Origin: Verrucomicrobiota bacterium
GTDB taxonomy: Bacteria > Verrucomicrobiota > Verrucomicrobiia > Limisphaerales > J093
Reading direction: 5' to 3'
DNA: 64,000 nt
Assembly: GCA_022710935.1 (NCBI GenBank)
Contig: JAKLFY010000033.1
Coordinates: 1-64,000 of the forward strand
Numbering within the stretch: the first letter of the stretch is position 1; every line of letters starts with the position of its first letter. The translations under genes were made by a program, and so were the position numbers. The notes below the pieces were generated by a model, which was not told the DNA's origin, ran no database searches, and was given only the letters and a program-made list of their open reading frames with translations. Shown here piece after piece: positions 44,786 to 53,315 of the stretch.

Positions 44786-46798
44786 TCACCCATCAACCTG
44801 TTCACGCAAGCATCGCCGATCGACCACCTTGACTTCGTCCTCGGCTGCGAGCGGCGTTCGAGCTCGCGGGCTCTCGAGGAACAGGCGATTCGTCAATTGC
44901 GTCGAGAGAATTCCCGCCAACGCCATATCATCGGTCTCGCCCAGGGCTTTACCGTCGTCCAACTTCGCCACCAAATGGGTGACGGCCGACGGATTGAAGA
45001 AGCCGGTCCGCTTCAGAGCAGTCTCGCCCAACAGCTCACGAACGTAGTCCGGGGTGCGTGCATTGTAGAAACTGCGGTGAATCGGCGCGCGGTAGGGGCG
45101 TTTGGAGCGCCGGACAATCTCGGGCGGCAGCCAGCTTTCGGCCACGCGTCTCAGGAGGTATTTCTCCGTCAACGCTCGGAGTTTCAATCTCGCCGGCAGC
45201 CGATTGCAGAACTCGACCACGCGATAGTCCAGGAACGGAAATCGCCCTTCAACCGAATGGGCCATTGCCGGTCGATCGCCCTGAGACGACAAGAGGTATT
45301 GGGACAGGAAGATGCTGATCTCGCAGTATTGAGCGCGGGCGAGCGGATTCCACCGCGGCATCCCGGATGGGAAGGTGGGCTGGCTGTCGGCTCCACCCCG
45401 ATCGAGCGCCACCTTGTTCTTGACATCACGGGAGAAGAACCGGCAGGTCCGGCGGTTATTCTGCCAGCGCACCGCGTGCGAGTAGTCCGGGCGAGCGAGG
45501 TCGGTCAGGCCGATGCCGAAGAACGCCTTGAGCATGCTGACGCTCGACGCCCCCAGGCGGCTGATGTCCGGATAGAGCCGCTTGAGGAGCAGCGGACGCC
45601 ACGTCGAATCGGGCTGCTGGGCCCAAAACCGGCGCACCTTCGCTTCCTTGAAAATGTCGTACCCGGCCAGGAACTCGTCGGCTCCTTCGCCCGTGAGCAC
45701 GACTTTGTAACCTCGGTCGCGGACGAGTTTCGACAGCAAAAACATCGGCGCCGGCGAGGTGCGCATGATCGGCGTCTCGGTGTGCCAGATGACGTCCGGA
45801 AAAACGCCTCCGATGTCCTCATGCGTGGCCAAAACAACCTGGTGCTCGGTGCCAAGGAACCTCGCCATCCGGCGCTGATGCTCGCTTTCGTCGAACTGCG
45901 CATCGGTAAAGGCAATCGAGAACGTGTCGAGGCGGCTGACCCCGAGAGTCCGGATGATGGCGGCGATGGCGGATGAGTCGAGGCCGCCGCTTAGATAGGC
46001 CCCAACCGGCACGTCGGCCCGCAGTCGAATACGGGTCGCATCGACCAACAAGGCGCGGAGTTCCTCGACGTAGCTCTCGATCGGTCGGCCACCCCGCTGC
46101 TCCGCTCGCTCGCCTTCCTCAGGAAACCCGATTGTCCAATACGGAGTCACTCGCAGCCGACCACCCTTGGCCACCATGTAATGCCCCGGTGGAAGCTCGA
46201 CGATGCCCCGGAAACAGGTGCGCGGCGAGAGCGTCGACCAGTAGGTGAAGATCTGATCGAGCGCAACAGGGTCGAGTTCGGCTCGAACCTCGGGATGGGC
46301 GAGGATGGCCTTGATTTCGGATCCGAACACCAGCGCCCCTTCGAGTTGGGTGTAGAAGAGCGGGCGCACACCGAGCCTGTCCCGGGCCAGGAACAACGAG
46401 CGGTCCTTCTCGTCCCAAATCGCGATCGCAAACTGGCCGTTCAACCGATTCAGACAGTCGGGTCCATACTCCTCGTAGAGGTGCAAGATGACCTCGGTGT
46501 CGCTGGCTGTCGTGAACCGGTGCCCGCGCGTCCGCAAGTCCGCGCGCAGCTCGATGTAGTTGAACACCTCGCCGTTGTAGACGATCCAGAGGGTCTGGTC
46601 CTCGTTGCCGATCGGCTGCTGGCCGGTGTTTAGATCGAGAATGCTGAGGCGGGCGTGGCCGAGTGCCACATGTGTGCCCAGGTAGATCCCGAACTGATCC
46701 GGGCCCCGATGTCGGATCGTGCCGAGCATCCGCCGCATCAATTCGTCAGTCGGTGCCGCGGTGCCGTGTCGATTCAGTACACCTGCAATTCCACACAT
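44786..46798 (-). CDS. asnB: Asparagine-synthase-type amidotransferase (exosortase associated)
   Basis: The 670-residue enzyme begins MCGIAGVLNRHG, giving the N-terminal Cys nucleophile of class II glutaminases. It has the RLSILDLNTGQQPI and YNGEVFNYIEL blocks, and the synthetase P-loop LSGGLDSSA (about 266-274). It is longer than housekeeping AsnB. Amidotransferases of this family are recurrent in exosortase/EPS loci, where they are thought to amidate a precursor rather than make asparagine. The C-terminal codons run into a short tandem GATGGGTT-type repeat after the stop. Neighbouring acyl ligase, ACP and NadE-like genes make an acyl or polymer amidation role attractive. Confidence 0.92.
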   Translation of the reverse strand: MCGIAGVLNRHGTAAPTDELMRRMLGTIRHRGPDQFGIYLGTHVALGHARLSILDLNTGQQPIGNEDQTLWIVYNGEVFNYIELRADLRTRGHRFTTASDTEVILHLYEEYGPDCLNRLNGQFAIAIWDEKDRSLFLARDRLGVRPLFYTQLEGALVFGSEIKAILAHPEVRAELDPVALDQIFTYWSTLSPRTCFRGIVELPPGHYMVAKGGRLRVTPYWTIGFPEEGERAEQRGGRPIESYVEELRALLVDATRIRLRADVPVGAYLSGGLDSSAIAAIIRTLGVSRLDTFSIAFTDAQFDESEHQRRMARFLGTEHQVVLATHEDIGGVFPDVIWHTETPIMRTSPAPMFLLSKLVRDRGYKVVLTGEGADEFLAGYDIFKEAKVRRFWAQQPDSTWRPLLLKRLYPDISRLGASSVSMLKAFFGIGLTDLARPDYSHAVRWQNNRRTCRFFSRDVKNKVALDRGGADSQPTFPSGMPRWNPLARAQYCEISIFLSQYLLSSQGDRPAMAHSVEGRFPFLDYRVVEFCNRLPARLKLRALTEKYLLRRVAESWLPPEIVRRSKRPYRAPIHRSFYNARTPDYVRELLGETALKRTGFFNPSAVTHLVAKLDDGKALGETDDMALAGILSTQLTNRLFLESPRARTPLAAEDEVKVVDRRCLREQVDG

Positions 46799-47108
46799 CT
46801 TGATGAACTGCTTCGCCAGGGCGCTTCCGCACCGCTCTGGCGTGGGGCGTCAGCGAATACCGTCATCGGAAAGCGGCGGCAGACCGTGCGCTCCACCAAG
46901 GGTGTCGGGCGGCGAGCGACAGGGGCGTGGACGGCCCCGTCCACAGCCGGTGCCGACAACCAGTTCGTTTGCCGAAAAGGACAGGTCACCGGGATCGGTC
47001 GGGGACGAGGCCGTCCCCACTCCAAAGACTTCGCCACCCCGGACGCGCTCTCTTCGCGTCGATTCGCGTCCATTCGCGGTTCAAGACCTGAACAGTCAGG
47101 TCTGCCGA
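46799..47108. repeat. Intergenic gap with palindromic repeats
   Basis: No gene is seen in these 310 bp. It contains GTGGACGG-cc-CCGTCCAC (about 46927-46944) and GGGGACG-aggc-CGTCCCC (about 47003-47020, followed by actccaaag). The second is a repeat class that also occurs inside the acyl ligase gene at 48440-48465. Confidence 0.7.
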
Positions 47109-48929
47109 TCACGCCAGGCGGGTCTTCATGATCTTACCCGACTCGGTCTTCGGGAGGTCTTTCCTGAACTCGACGTACTTGGGCATCATGTAATCCTCGA
47201 GTCGGGCGCGGCAGTGGGTGAGAACCTGCTTCGGCGTCAACGCCCCATTGCGGACCACCACAAACGCCTTGATGGCCTGCCCGAGCAACGGGTCCGGCAC
47301 ACCCACCACCGCCGCCTCGACAACGTCCTCGAGTTCATACAGCACATTCTCGATTTCCTTGGGCGCCACTTTCTCACCGCGGCTCTTGATGATGTCGTCG
47401 CTCCGGCCGACAAAGTAGAAGAACCCATCCTCGTCGGTGCGGAAAAGATCGCCGGTATAGCAGAGCCGCTCGCCGGAGATCGGCCCAGGGCGGAAACGCC
47501 TGGCAGTAGCCGCCGGATCATCCCAGTAACCGCGCATCACGTGGCGCCCGCGAACGACAAGTTCCCCGATTTGCCCCGGACCCACTCGCTTCCCAGACGG
47601 GTCTTCGATCCAGGCTTCGGTGCCTGGAATAGGTATGCCGACGGAGCCGGGCCGGCGATCGAGTTCCTCGGGCGGCAGATAGAGCGTCCGCTTGGTCTCC
47701 GTGACGCCGTACATCGAGAAGAGGGTCGCGGCGGGAAACCGCCGTCGGATCTCGATGATATGATTGACCGGAAGGGCTGCCGCCGTGTTCGTCAGGTAAC
47801 GCAGACTCGAAAGGTCGAAGCCGGACAGATCCATCTTGAGCAGCATTGCATAAAGCGTCGGCACACCGGGCAGACCCGTGACGCGCTCCCGCTCGATGGT
47901 CTTGAGAATCGACGCCGGGTAGGCGAACGACTTCTCGAGCACCAGCGTCCCGCCGAAGCGGAAGGTCATCAGGAGTTGGTACAGTCCATAGTCAAAGGAG
48001 AGCGGCAACACGTTAATGATGATATCGCTCTCCCTGTTCTCGAGGTACTCGATGATCGATCCCGAAGCGAACACCACATTGCTGTGGTCGCTCATCACGC
48101 CCTTCGCTTCCCCCGTCGTGCCGGATGTGTAGACCAAGCACGCCAGATCCAGATCGATGTTTTGTCGGAGGGGCTGGGTGCCCGGTGATCGAGCCAGCGC
48201 CTCGCTGAAAGTGAAATCCTGGAGAGCAACCTGTTCCTTCGTGAACTGCTCAGTCACCATCAACCCTTCCCCCTCACCCGGCCTCGCCACTCTCTCCCAT
48301 CGGATGGGAGAGGGACTGGGTGAGGGGCCTGGTTCATGGGGAGTGTTGACACTTAACGGGTGAATGCGCAGCGGGACCGTGAACCGGTTCGGAGCGGCGA
48401 CGGCCTCGTCGCCGCAAACCCCGTTGAAAACACCCTTCGGCGGGGGACGAGCCGTCCCCCCTCCAAGGCTCGGCTCATGGGAACCACTGTGTTCGCAGAC
48501 ATCGTCTGCGGACCTGACCATTGGCTTGCCGCACCGGATCAACCCGCGCAAAGTCGTGAGCTGAGCGGGACAATCGACCATCAACTCCTCCAACTCGATT
48601 CGGTCTTCCGCGACCAGGACGGTCGCCCGGCTGTGTTGGAGAATGTAGCGCAGCTTGTCACGCTTGGTGGACGGATTCACCACCGCGAACACACCGCCGG
48701 CTTTGAGCGTGCCGAAGATGGCGACCACCGCCTCGACGCCGTTCCCGAGGTTCACCGCCACGCGATCGCCCCGACGAACACCCAACGCGATCAAGGTCCA
48801 GGCAAAGCGATTCGCCATCGCGTCGAGATCCGCGTAGCTGAATCGCCCCCCCGCGCACACGAGCGCTGTCTTGTCAGGCAGCCGCGCCGCGCTCTGCTCG
48901 AGGAAGTCCTGAACCAACGGAGGTGTCAC
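47109..48929 (-). CDS. AMP-forming acyl-CoA/ACP ligase (exosortase associated), with in-frame repeat insert
   Basis: The 606-residue adenylate-forming enzyme has an ANL N-terminal half (QDFLEQSAARLPDKTALVC, IFGTLKAGGVFAVVNP), the P-loop YTSGTTGEAKGV (267-278), SMYGVTETKRTLY, GDLFRTDEDGFFYFVGRSDD and the C-terminal catalytic ESGKIMKTRL. It matches the exosortase-A-associated acyl ligase class and should activate a carboxylic acid for ACP or CoA. Residues about 136-226 look foreign: they are translated palindromic repeats (SLGGGTARPPPKGVF, GDEAVAA, then a Pro/Ser stretch) between the N-lobe and the P-loop. The frame survives without a stop, but activity is doubtful. The start is GTG 48929. Confidence 0.88.
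   Translation of the reverse strand: MTPPLVQDFLEQSAARLPDKTALVCAGGRFSYADLDAMANRFAWTLIALGVRRGDRVAVNLGNGVEAVVAIFGTLKAGGVFAVVNPSTKRDKLRYILQHSRATVLVAEDRIELEELMVDCPAQLTTLRGLIRCGKPMVRSADDVCEHSGSHEPSLGGGTARPPPKGVFNGVCGDEAVAAPNRFTVPLRIHPLSVNTPHEPGPSPSPSPIRWERVARPGEGEGLMVTEQFTKEQVALQDFTFSEALARSPGTQPLRQNIDLDLACLVYTSGTTGEAKGVMSDHSNVVFASGSIIEYLENRESDIIINVLPLSFDYGLYQLLMTFRFGGTLVLEKSFAYPASILKTIERERVTGLPGVPTLYAMLLKMDLSGFDLSSLRYLTNTAAALPVNHIIEIRRRFPAATLFSMYGVTETKRTLYLPPEELDRRPGSVGIPIPGTEAWIEDPSGKRVGPGQIGELVVRGRHVMRGYWDDPAATARRFRPGPISGERLCYTGDLFRTDEDGFFYFVGRSDDIIKSRGEKVAPKEIENVLYELEDVVEAAVVGVPDPLLGQAIKAFVVVRNGALTPKQVLTHCRARLEDYMMPKYVEFRKDLPKTESGKIMKTRLA
48250..48500. repeat. Three palindromic repeats inserted in frame in the acyl ligase gene
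   Basis: From left to right there is a long hairpin with ccctcaccc/gggtgaggg and ctctcccat/atgggagag arms (48269-48327), a GCGGCGACGG-cctcg-TCGCCGC hairpin (about 48394-48415) and GGGGGACG-ag-CCGTCCCCC (about 48443-48461). All lie between codons 136 and 226 of the ligase. Each looks like a separate repeat class, so several insertions or a nested event are implied. Confidence 0.8.
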
Positions 48930-48954
48930 GCCGTGTTAGCCCGTGTAGTCCGCC

Positions 48955-49130
48955 GCGCTGTAGGCCGGCTGCCCCCAGCCGGCGTCAGTCATCGAAAACA
49001 ACCTCTGCGCAGCGTGGTGCACGCGGCCTACAACACATTTGTCTGCCACGCTGTAGGCCGGCTGCCCTCAGCCGGCGTCAGTCATCGAAAACAACCTTTG
49101 CGCAGCGTGGTGCACGCGGCCTACAAGGTC
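48955..49130. repeat. Two REPIN units in tandem at 93 bp
   Basis: taggccggct starts at 48961 and again at 49054. Each copy pairs a CCGGCTG/CAGCCGG stem with an inverted gcgcagcgtggtgcacgcggcc element, a variant of the CCGCGTG stem. The outer linkers (atcgaaaacaacct) differ from the 38-39 kb array (accgaagacgttct). No gene is seen in the 48930-49184 gap. Confidence 0.88.
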
Positions 49131-49184
49131 CATTTGCGGTTCACTTGAGCGGCTGCCCTTTCAGAGGAGAATTGCCCAGACAGA

Positions 49185-49457
49185 TCAACCATCAACCATC
49201 ACCCATCCTTTCTCCTCGAGCTTACGTTCGACGTATGCCACGACTGCGTTGATCGAATCCAGGTTGTCCGGCGTCAACTCCTCGTCGCGGACTCGAATGC
49301 CGTAAGTCTTCTCGATGTGGGACACCAGCTCGAGCACACCCGTCGAGTCGATGATCCCCTGCGCCAGAAAAGAGGCGTCATCGGTCATGTCGCCATTCTC
49401 ACCGAACAGAAAGTTCTGCACGACAAACTCGCGGATCTGGCTTCTAGGATCGCTCAT
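49185..49457 (-). CDS. Acyl carrier protein (second ACP of the locus)
   Basis: The 90-residue protein has the ACP four-helix pattern and the phosphopantetheine site GIIDSTG (Ser38), followed by VLELVSHIEKTYGIRV and LDSINAVVAYVE. It is the expected carrier for an acyl group activated by the downstream ligase (47109) or built by the KAS/KR/DH genes upstream. The ATG overlaps the NadE-like gene's stop by 4 bp (ATGA, 49454-49457), indicating coupled translation. Confidence 0.9.
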   Translation of the reverse strand: MSDPRSQIREFVVQNFLFGENGDMTDDASFLAQGIIDSTGVLELVSHIEKTYGIRVRDEELTPDNLDSINAVVAYVERKLEEKGWVMVDG

Positions 49458-50425
49458 AGTGTATGCAGGAGAAGCGGCGCCATGTGCAGATAACGTGTGC
49501 CCGAGCGTTTGCGATCGATATCCGCCCAGACGGCCTGGACCTGCTCGGGCGTCAGGCGCGCCGCTTCGGCCACGACTCGAGCTTCGAGCCCCTCGTTCTT
49601 GCCGTAGAGGCACAAATCCATCTGCTCGAAGGGCAGGCCGAAGAAGAACTCGTCCTGGCCCTGGGACATCGAGTACGTGTCGGAAGTCGGAGGCCGCTTG
49701 CGTATCTCTTCCGGGACATCCAGGTATTCGGCAAGCTGATAGACCTGGGTCTTGTACAGATGCGCAATCGGCTTGAGATCGGCCGCGCCGTCCCCGTTCT
49801 TCACAAAGAAACCTTGGTCGTACTCGAGTCGATTCGGCGTGCCCGCCACCGCGTAGTTGAGACGGTCGGCGTGGTAGTACTCGAACATCTTGCGTGTGCG
49901 CTGCTTGAAATTGGTGGCCGCAACGATCTCGAGGTAGACCTCCACCGGCAGGCGTTGCCTCACCTCGAGACCGTTCGGCGCACGGGCAATGACGGAAAAG
50001 ACCGGGTACGGACGCCCCGCGGCCACACCGGACGTGACCAGCTTGGACGACCAGCCGCTCCCAAACTCGGGAATCACCTGGTGCACAGCGGCCTCGTATC
50101 GACGATAGAAACCGAGCGCCTCGAGAACTCCGGTGATATCTTCTTCGACGACACGGACCCCCAAGCGCTCTGCGACCAGGCGACTCAGATCGAGGGTTTC
50201 GGGACTGGAATGTCGCTCCGGCATCAGCAGTACCAGCACCCGCTCCTTGCCAAGGGCCTGAGTCGCCAGCGTCGCCGTCACAGCGCTGTCCACGCCCCCA
50301 GACACTCCCACCACCACCCCCCGACGACGCAGTGTGGTCGCCAAAACGCGGCGCAACCAGTGTGCAATACGGCTGCACTCATTCCCAGGGTCAAGATCGA
50401 GACTGTGATTACCAGGGGCTTTCAC
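49454..50425 (-). CDS. NAD synthetase-like ATP-pyrophosphatase
   Basis: From GTG 50425 the product is 323 residues, like ammonia-dependent NAD synthase: VVVGVSGGVDSAVTATLA holds the PP-loop (about residues 38-55), with GTPNRLEYDQGFFVKNGDGAADLKPI and YKTQVYQLAEYL further on. It has no glutaminase domain. Family members adenylate a carboxylate and amidate it with ammonia. Position 4 bp into an ACP gene, and near an asparagine-synthase-type gene, argues that its substrate may be a locus-specific acid rather than NaAD. A longer frame to GTG 50476 exists, but residues before 50425 do not look conserved. Confidence 0.85.
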   Translation of the reverse strand: MKAPGNHSLDLDPGNECSRIAHWLRRVLATTLRRRGVVVGVSGGVDSAVTATLATQALGKERVLVLLMPERHSSPETLDLSRLVAERLGVRVVEEDITGVLEALGFYRRYEAAVHQVIPEFGSGWSSKLVTSGVAAGRPYPVFSVIARAPNGLEVRQRLPVEVYLEIVAATNFKQRTRKMFEYYHADRLNYAVAGTPNRLEYDQGFFVKNGDGAADLKPIAHLYKTQVYQLAEYLDVPEEIRKRPPTSDTYSMSQGQDEFFFGLPFEQMDLCLYGKNEGLEARVVAEAARLTPEQVQAVWADIDRKRSGTRYLHMAPLLLHTL

Positions 50426-50477
50426 GGTGCCACTGCCCGGCGTGTTCAATCCCACCGAGAAAAAGGCAAGAACCACC

Positions 50478-51569
50478 TCACAGCGCTCGGCCTGAGGTCG
50501 GCTTCACCCGGCAGAATCGGATGCCATAGCGACGCAGATGTTGCACGACTTCTTCACCGAGAGGATGGACCAGGTCGGCACGTTCCTTGGTCGCGAGATC
50601 CAGCCATACGACGCCGCGGCGGCTCAGAGCCGTCCGAGAGGCGTCAGGAATGGCTGACAGACTCACCAGCACATCGGCGGCGGGAATGGCGTCCGTCTCG
50701 CCCCCTGCCAGGGTGGAATTCAAGCGGAGTCTCCATGTTGCGGCGCGGCGGAAAGGTCCCCACCCGCGGAAGCCGTTTACCGTCCACGTCGAGTCGGAGC
50801 GTCGCGAGGGGAATCCGTGCTGCTCGAGAATGCCCATGCACTCGACGATCATCTCCTCGACCCAACGGATCCTATCGTCGTCGCTGACCGGGCGTGGGAA
50901 CTCGGGTTCGCGGCTCACCACGCGTGCCGGGAAACCGACCGCCAGACAGCGCGGAGGGATCTGACCCCGAACGAGGGAATTCGCCCCGACGACCGCCCCA
51001 TCGCCGATCCGGGTCCCGGGAAGCACGAAAACGCGCCAGGCAAGCGAGACGCTCCGACCGATCTCGATCGGCTGGAAGTCGACCGGGTATCCCTCCAGCT
51101 TGCTCAGCCACGACGTGTGCCCGAACAACAGACAGTCCCCGCCGATCCCAGTGTCGTCCCCGATGATCACAGACCGGGCCGGGTTGATGAACGTCATCTG
51201 CATGATTTGGCAGTTGCGGCCCACAACCAACTTCGAGTCCGGAAACTGCAACCCTCCGACGAACACCTGCTCGTTGATCCGTGTATCGTCGCCAATCTCG
51301 ATATGAGGCGTGTCCAGCATGGTGACTGCGCCAATGTGGACGCGGTCGCCCATGCGGATGGTGTCTGCACGGACGAAACTAAGGAAACCGAGTCGCGAAT
51401 GCGCCCCAATCGTCACGTCGCGTCCGAGCACGACCGAGCCGAACCCGAACGAGACATGCCGGCCCACGCGATAGCCCCAGAAACGGTACAAGAGCCGCTT
51501 TAGACATGAAGGAAGCCAGCCGTGACATAACATTTGCCGGATGGGCAACCTGGGTTTTGCAGTGAGCAT
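50478..51569 (-). CDS. Left-handed beta-helix acyltransferase
   Basis: The 363-residue protein shows imperfect hexapeptide repeats characteristic of LbH acyltransferases (IGAHSRLGFLSFV, GDRVHIGAVTML, IGDDTRINEQVFV, RIGDGAVVGANSLVRGQIPP) in its first 220 or so residues. A C-terminal extension follows without a clear family. LbH enzymes commonly move acetyl or acyl groups from CoA or ACP onto sugars. Upstream of the NadE-like/ACP pair and downstream of the FabL-like gene, it could transfer the acyl group made in this locus. A shorter start at 51533 is possible. Confidence 0.82.
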   Translation of the reverse strand: MLTAKPRLPIRQMLCHGWLPSCLKRLLYRFWGYRVGRHVSFGFGSVVLGRDVTIGAHSRLGFLSFVRADTIRMGDRVHIGAVTMLDTPHIEIGDDTRINEQVFVGGLQFPDSKLVVGRNCQIMQMTFINPARSVIIGDDTGIGGDCLLFGHTSWLSKLEGYPVDFQPIEIGRSVSLAWRVFVLPGTRIGDGAVVGANSLVRGQIPPRCLAVGFPARVVSREPEFPRPVSDDDRIRWVEEMIVECMGILEQHGFPSRRSDSTWTVNGFRGWGPFRRAATWRLRLNSTLAGGETDAIPAADVLVSLSAIPDASRTALSRRGVVWLDLATKERADLVHPLGEEVVQHLRRYGIRFCRVKPTSGRAL

Positions 51570-51588
51570 TGGCGTGATACACCATGGC

Positions 51589-51722
51589 AGCGCCGCGTGA
51601 GGGCACGCGGCCTACAGCATTGTTGCCTGCGCCGTTCTAGGCCGGCTGCCCTCAGCCGGCATCGGTCAGATTGAGTTGACATCCTTCGCGCCGCGTGAGG
51701 CCACGCGGCCTACAACATTGTT
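51589..51722. repeat. Three REP elements
   Basis: gccgcgtgagggcacgcggcctaca, ctaggccggctgccctcagccgg and a second CCGCGTG/CACGCGG element sit in the gap between the acyltransferase start and the SDR stop. They belong to the REP family of this locus. Confidence 0.85.
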
Positions 51723-51760
51723 GCCTGCCCACACGGACAACCGAAGAGTCGCCATTGATC

Positions 51761-52558
51761 CTACCCACTTACAAGCCGCGCGCCGCCATCTACCACCAGC
51801 GTGTGCCCGACAATGCCCCCCGCCGCCGCGGAACAAAGGAATTGCGCCGCCAAAGCCACTTCCTCCGCGGTCGTTAATCGCCCACGCGGATTCCGGCGCA
51901 CCGCCGCCTCGAGACGGGATGCCGCATCGGGCAAAACCTCCCAGGCATCGGTGCGGACTGTGCCTGGGCGAAGGACGTTGACGCGGATTCCTCGAGGGGC
52001 CATCTCGACGGCGAGGTGCCGGACCATGGATTCGAGTGCTCCCTTAGTGGCGCCGACCAACGTGTACTGGGGCACCGCACTCACTGCCCCCTCGGACGAC
52101 ACAGCCACCACGCTCGAATCGCCCTCGAACCGCGCAAGGAGTCGTCCAACAAGATCAAAGAAAGCACGGATATTCAAACCGAAGGTCCAGTCGTAATGCC
52201 GCAGCGTCAGTTCCCCGAACGGGCGGTGCACCCCCGTGGCTGCTGCGAAGACCAGGATCGAAAGCGGGTTCCACCGATCCGCCACCGCCTCGCAGAGCGT
52301 TTCGATCCCCTTCACGCTGGTGACGTCCGCCCTGACCACCTCGAGATCCAGATTCGCTTCGCTGGCCTCGCGCGCCAGAGCCGTGGCTGCGGCCTCGTCT
52401 CGGACGTAGTTCGCCGCCACGCGCGCCCCCCCGCACGCCAGACGCCAGGCAATCGCCCGCCCGATGCCCCGGGTGCCTCCCACGACAAGGGCCCGCTTGC
52501 CCTCGACCGAGAACAAGTCTGCTGTCTCAAGCCCGCGGTTCAGCATCTCGATAGTCAC
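51761..52558 (-). CDS. SDR enzyme with Y-x6-K motif (FabL-like)
   Basis: The 265-residue short-chain dehydrogenase has GGTRGIG (27-33) for cofactor binding and YTLVGATK (Tyr165-Lys172). The Tyr and Lys are six residues apart, as in FabI/FabL enoyl-ACP reductases, rather than the YxxxK of ordinary reductases. The stretch after it (ALESMVRHLAVEMAPRGIRVNVLRPG) resembles Bacillus FabL. It may reduce the enoyl-ACP produced by the dehydratase gene upstream. The start is GTG 52558 (ATG alternative 52546); the dehydratase gene's 3' end overlaps it by 32 bp. Confidence 0.85.
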   Translation of the reverse strand: MTIEMLNRGLETADLFSVEGKRALVVGGTRGIGRAIAWRLACGGARVAANYVRDEAAATALAREASEANLDLEVVRADVTSVKGIETLCEAVADRWNPLSILVFAAATGVHRPFGELTLRHYDWTFGLNIRAFFDLVGRLLARFEGDSSVVAVSSEGAVSAVPQYTLVGATKGALESMVRHLAVEMAPRGIRVNVLRPGTVRTDAWEVLPDAASRLEAAVRRNPRGRLTTAEEVALAAQFLCSAAAGGIVGHTLVVDGGARLVSG

Positions 52559-53045
52559 ATCTCAGCTTGCCGCCCCCAATCGAGGCGTTTGCCTCGCACG
52601 TTGCCGGCTGTCCTTCGAGATAGGCCTGCAAGACCGGGTCCCGATACCCTATAACAAACTGCTCGGCTGGCACGAACGCAAACATCAACTCAGCCGAACA
52701 GACCGTGCGCTCGGCCACCTCGATGTGGCAGCGCGCAGTGGCATAATCCGGCTGACTCACAACGATTGTCGCGAAGATCCGAGCCGTCTCGCCCGGCCGC
52801 ACCCATTGCCGAAAGCTTGCCGACCTGATCTGCGCCAGCATGGCGTAGCCGCGGGGCTGCGACTCCGCGTCCAAACACTTCCCCCCTGCCTGGGCCATCA
52901 TCTCGATCAGCAGCACGCCCGGGACCACCGCAAAGCCTGGGAAATGATCTCTGAAAAGCTCCTCCTCGGGCGAGAGAGTCTTCTCTGCCACGATGGTCTT
53001 GCCGGCAACCAGCTCATGGATGCGGTCGACGAGAATGAACCTCAC
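52527..53045 (-). CDS. FabZ-like 3-hydroxyacyl-ACP dehydratase
   Basis: The 172-residue hot-dog protein carries the FabZ active-site block FRDHFPGFAVVPGVLLIEMMAQ in pieces: His34 and Glu48 match the catalytic pair. It is longer than usual FabZ by a C-terminal 25-residue tail that partly overlaps the next gene. The start is GTG 53045. It should dehydrate 3-hydroxyacyl-ACP. An ACP gene lies 9 bp upstream and a FabL-like reductase overlaps downstream, completing a reductive elongation cycle. Confidence 0.88.
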   Translation of the reverse strand: MRFILVDRIHELVAGKTIVAEKTLSPEEELFRDHFPGFAVVPGVLLIEMMAQAGGKCLDAESQPRGYAMLAQIRSASFRQWVRPGETARIFATIVVSQPDYATARCHIEVAERTVCSAELMFAFVPAEQFVIGYRDPVLQAYLEGQPATCEANASIGGGKLRCDYRDAEPRA

Positions 53046-53054
53046 GGCGGTGCC

Positions 53055-53291
53055 TCAGGCGAGTTTGCCGTTCGACTGGAGGACTTCGAGAATGTCGCCC
53101 ACGGTCTTCATGCCGGTAAGTTGGTCGGTGGTCATCACGATGCCGAAATGCTCGTGCAAGGCCGCCATCAGCGTGAGAACGCCCAGAGAGTCCCAGGTAG
53201 CGACCTCACTGCGCGGCGTACTCGAACTCAGCCGTCCGGGTTCTTGCTCGAAGACCTCCGCAATCCACCGCAATGCCTGTTCCTGATCCAT
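53055..53291 (-). CDS. Acyl carrier protein (first ACP of the locus)
   Basis: The 78-residue ACP has the phosphopantetheine site WDSLGVLTLM (Ser35) within a typical helical frame. It lies between FabG-like and FabZ-like genes (24 and 9 bp gaps), so it is the obvious carrier for the elongation cycle encoded here. It differs clearly from the other ACP of the locus (49185). Confidence 0.9.
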   Translation of the reverse strand: MDQEQALRWIAEVFEQEPGRLSSSTPRSEVATWDSLGVLTLMAALHEHFGIVMTTDQLTGMKTVGDILEVLQSNGKLA

Positions 53292-53315
53292 AGGATCGAT
53301 GGGCTTCCAACGACC

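Noticed and set aside
43102-46798. Housekeeping asparagine synthetase
   Set aside because: The length, neighbours (radical SAM, acyl ligase, ACP) and exosortase context favour a locus-specific amidotransferase. I kept the asnB symbol only as a family label.
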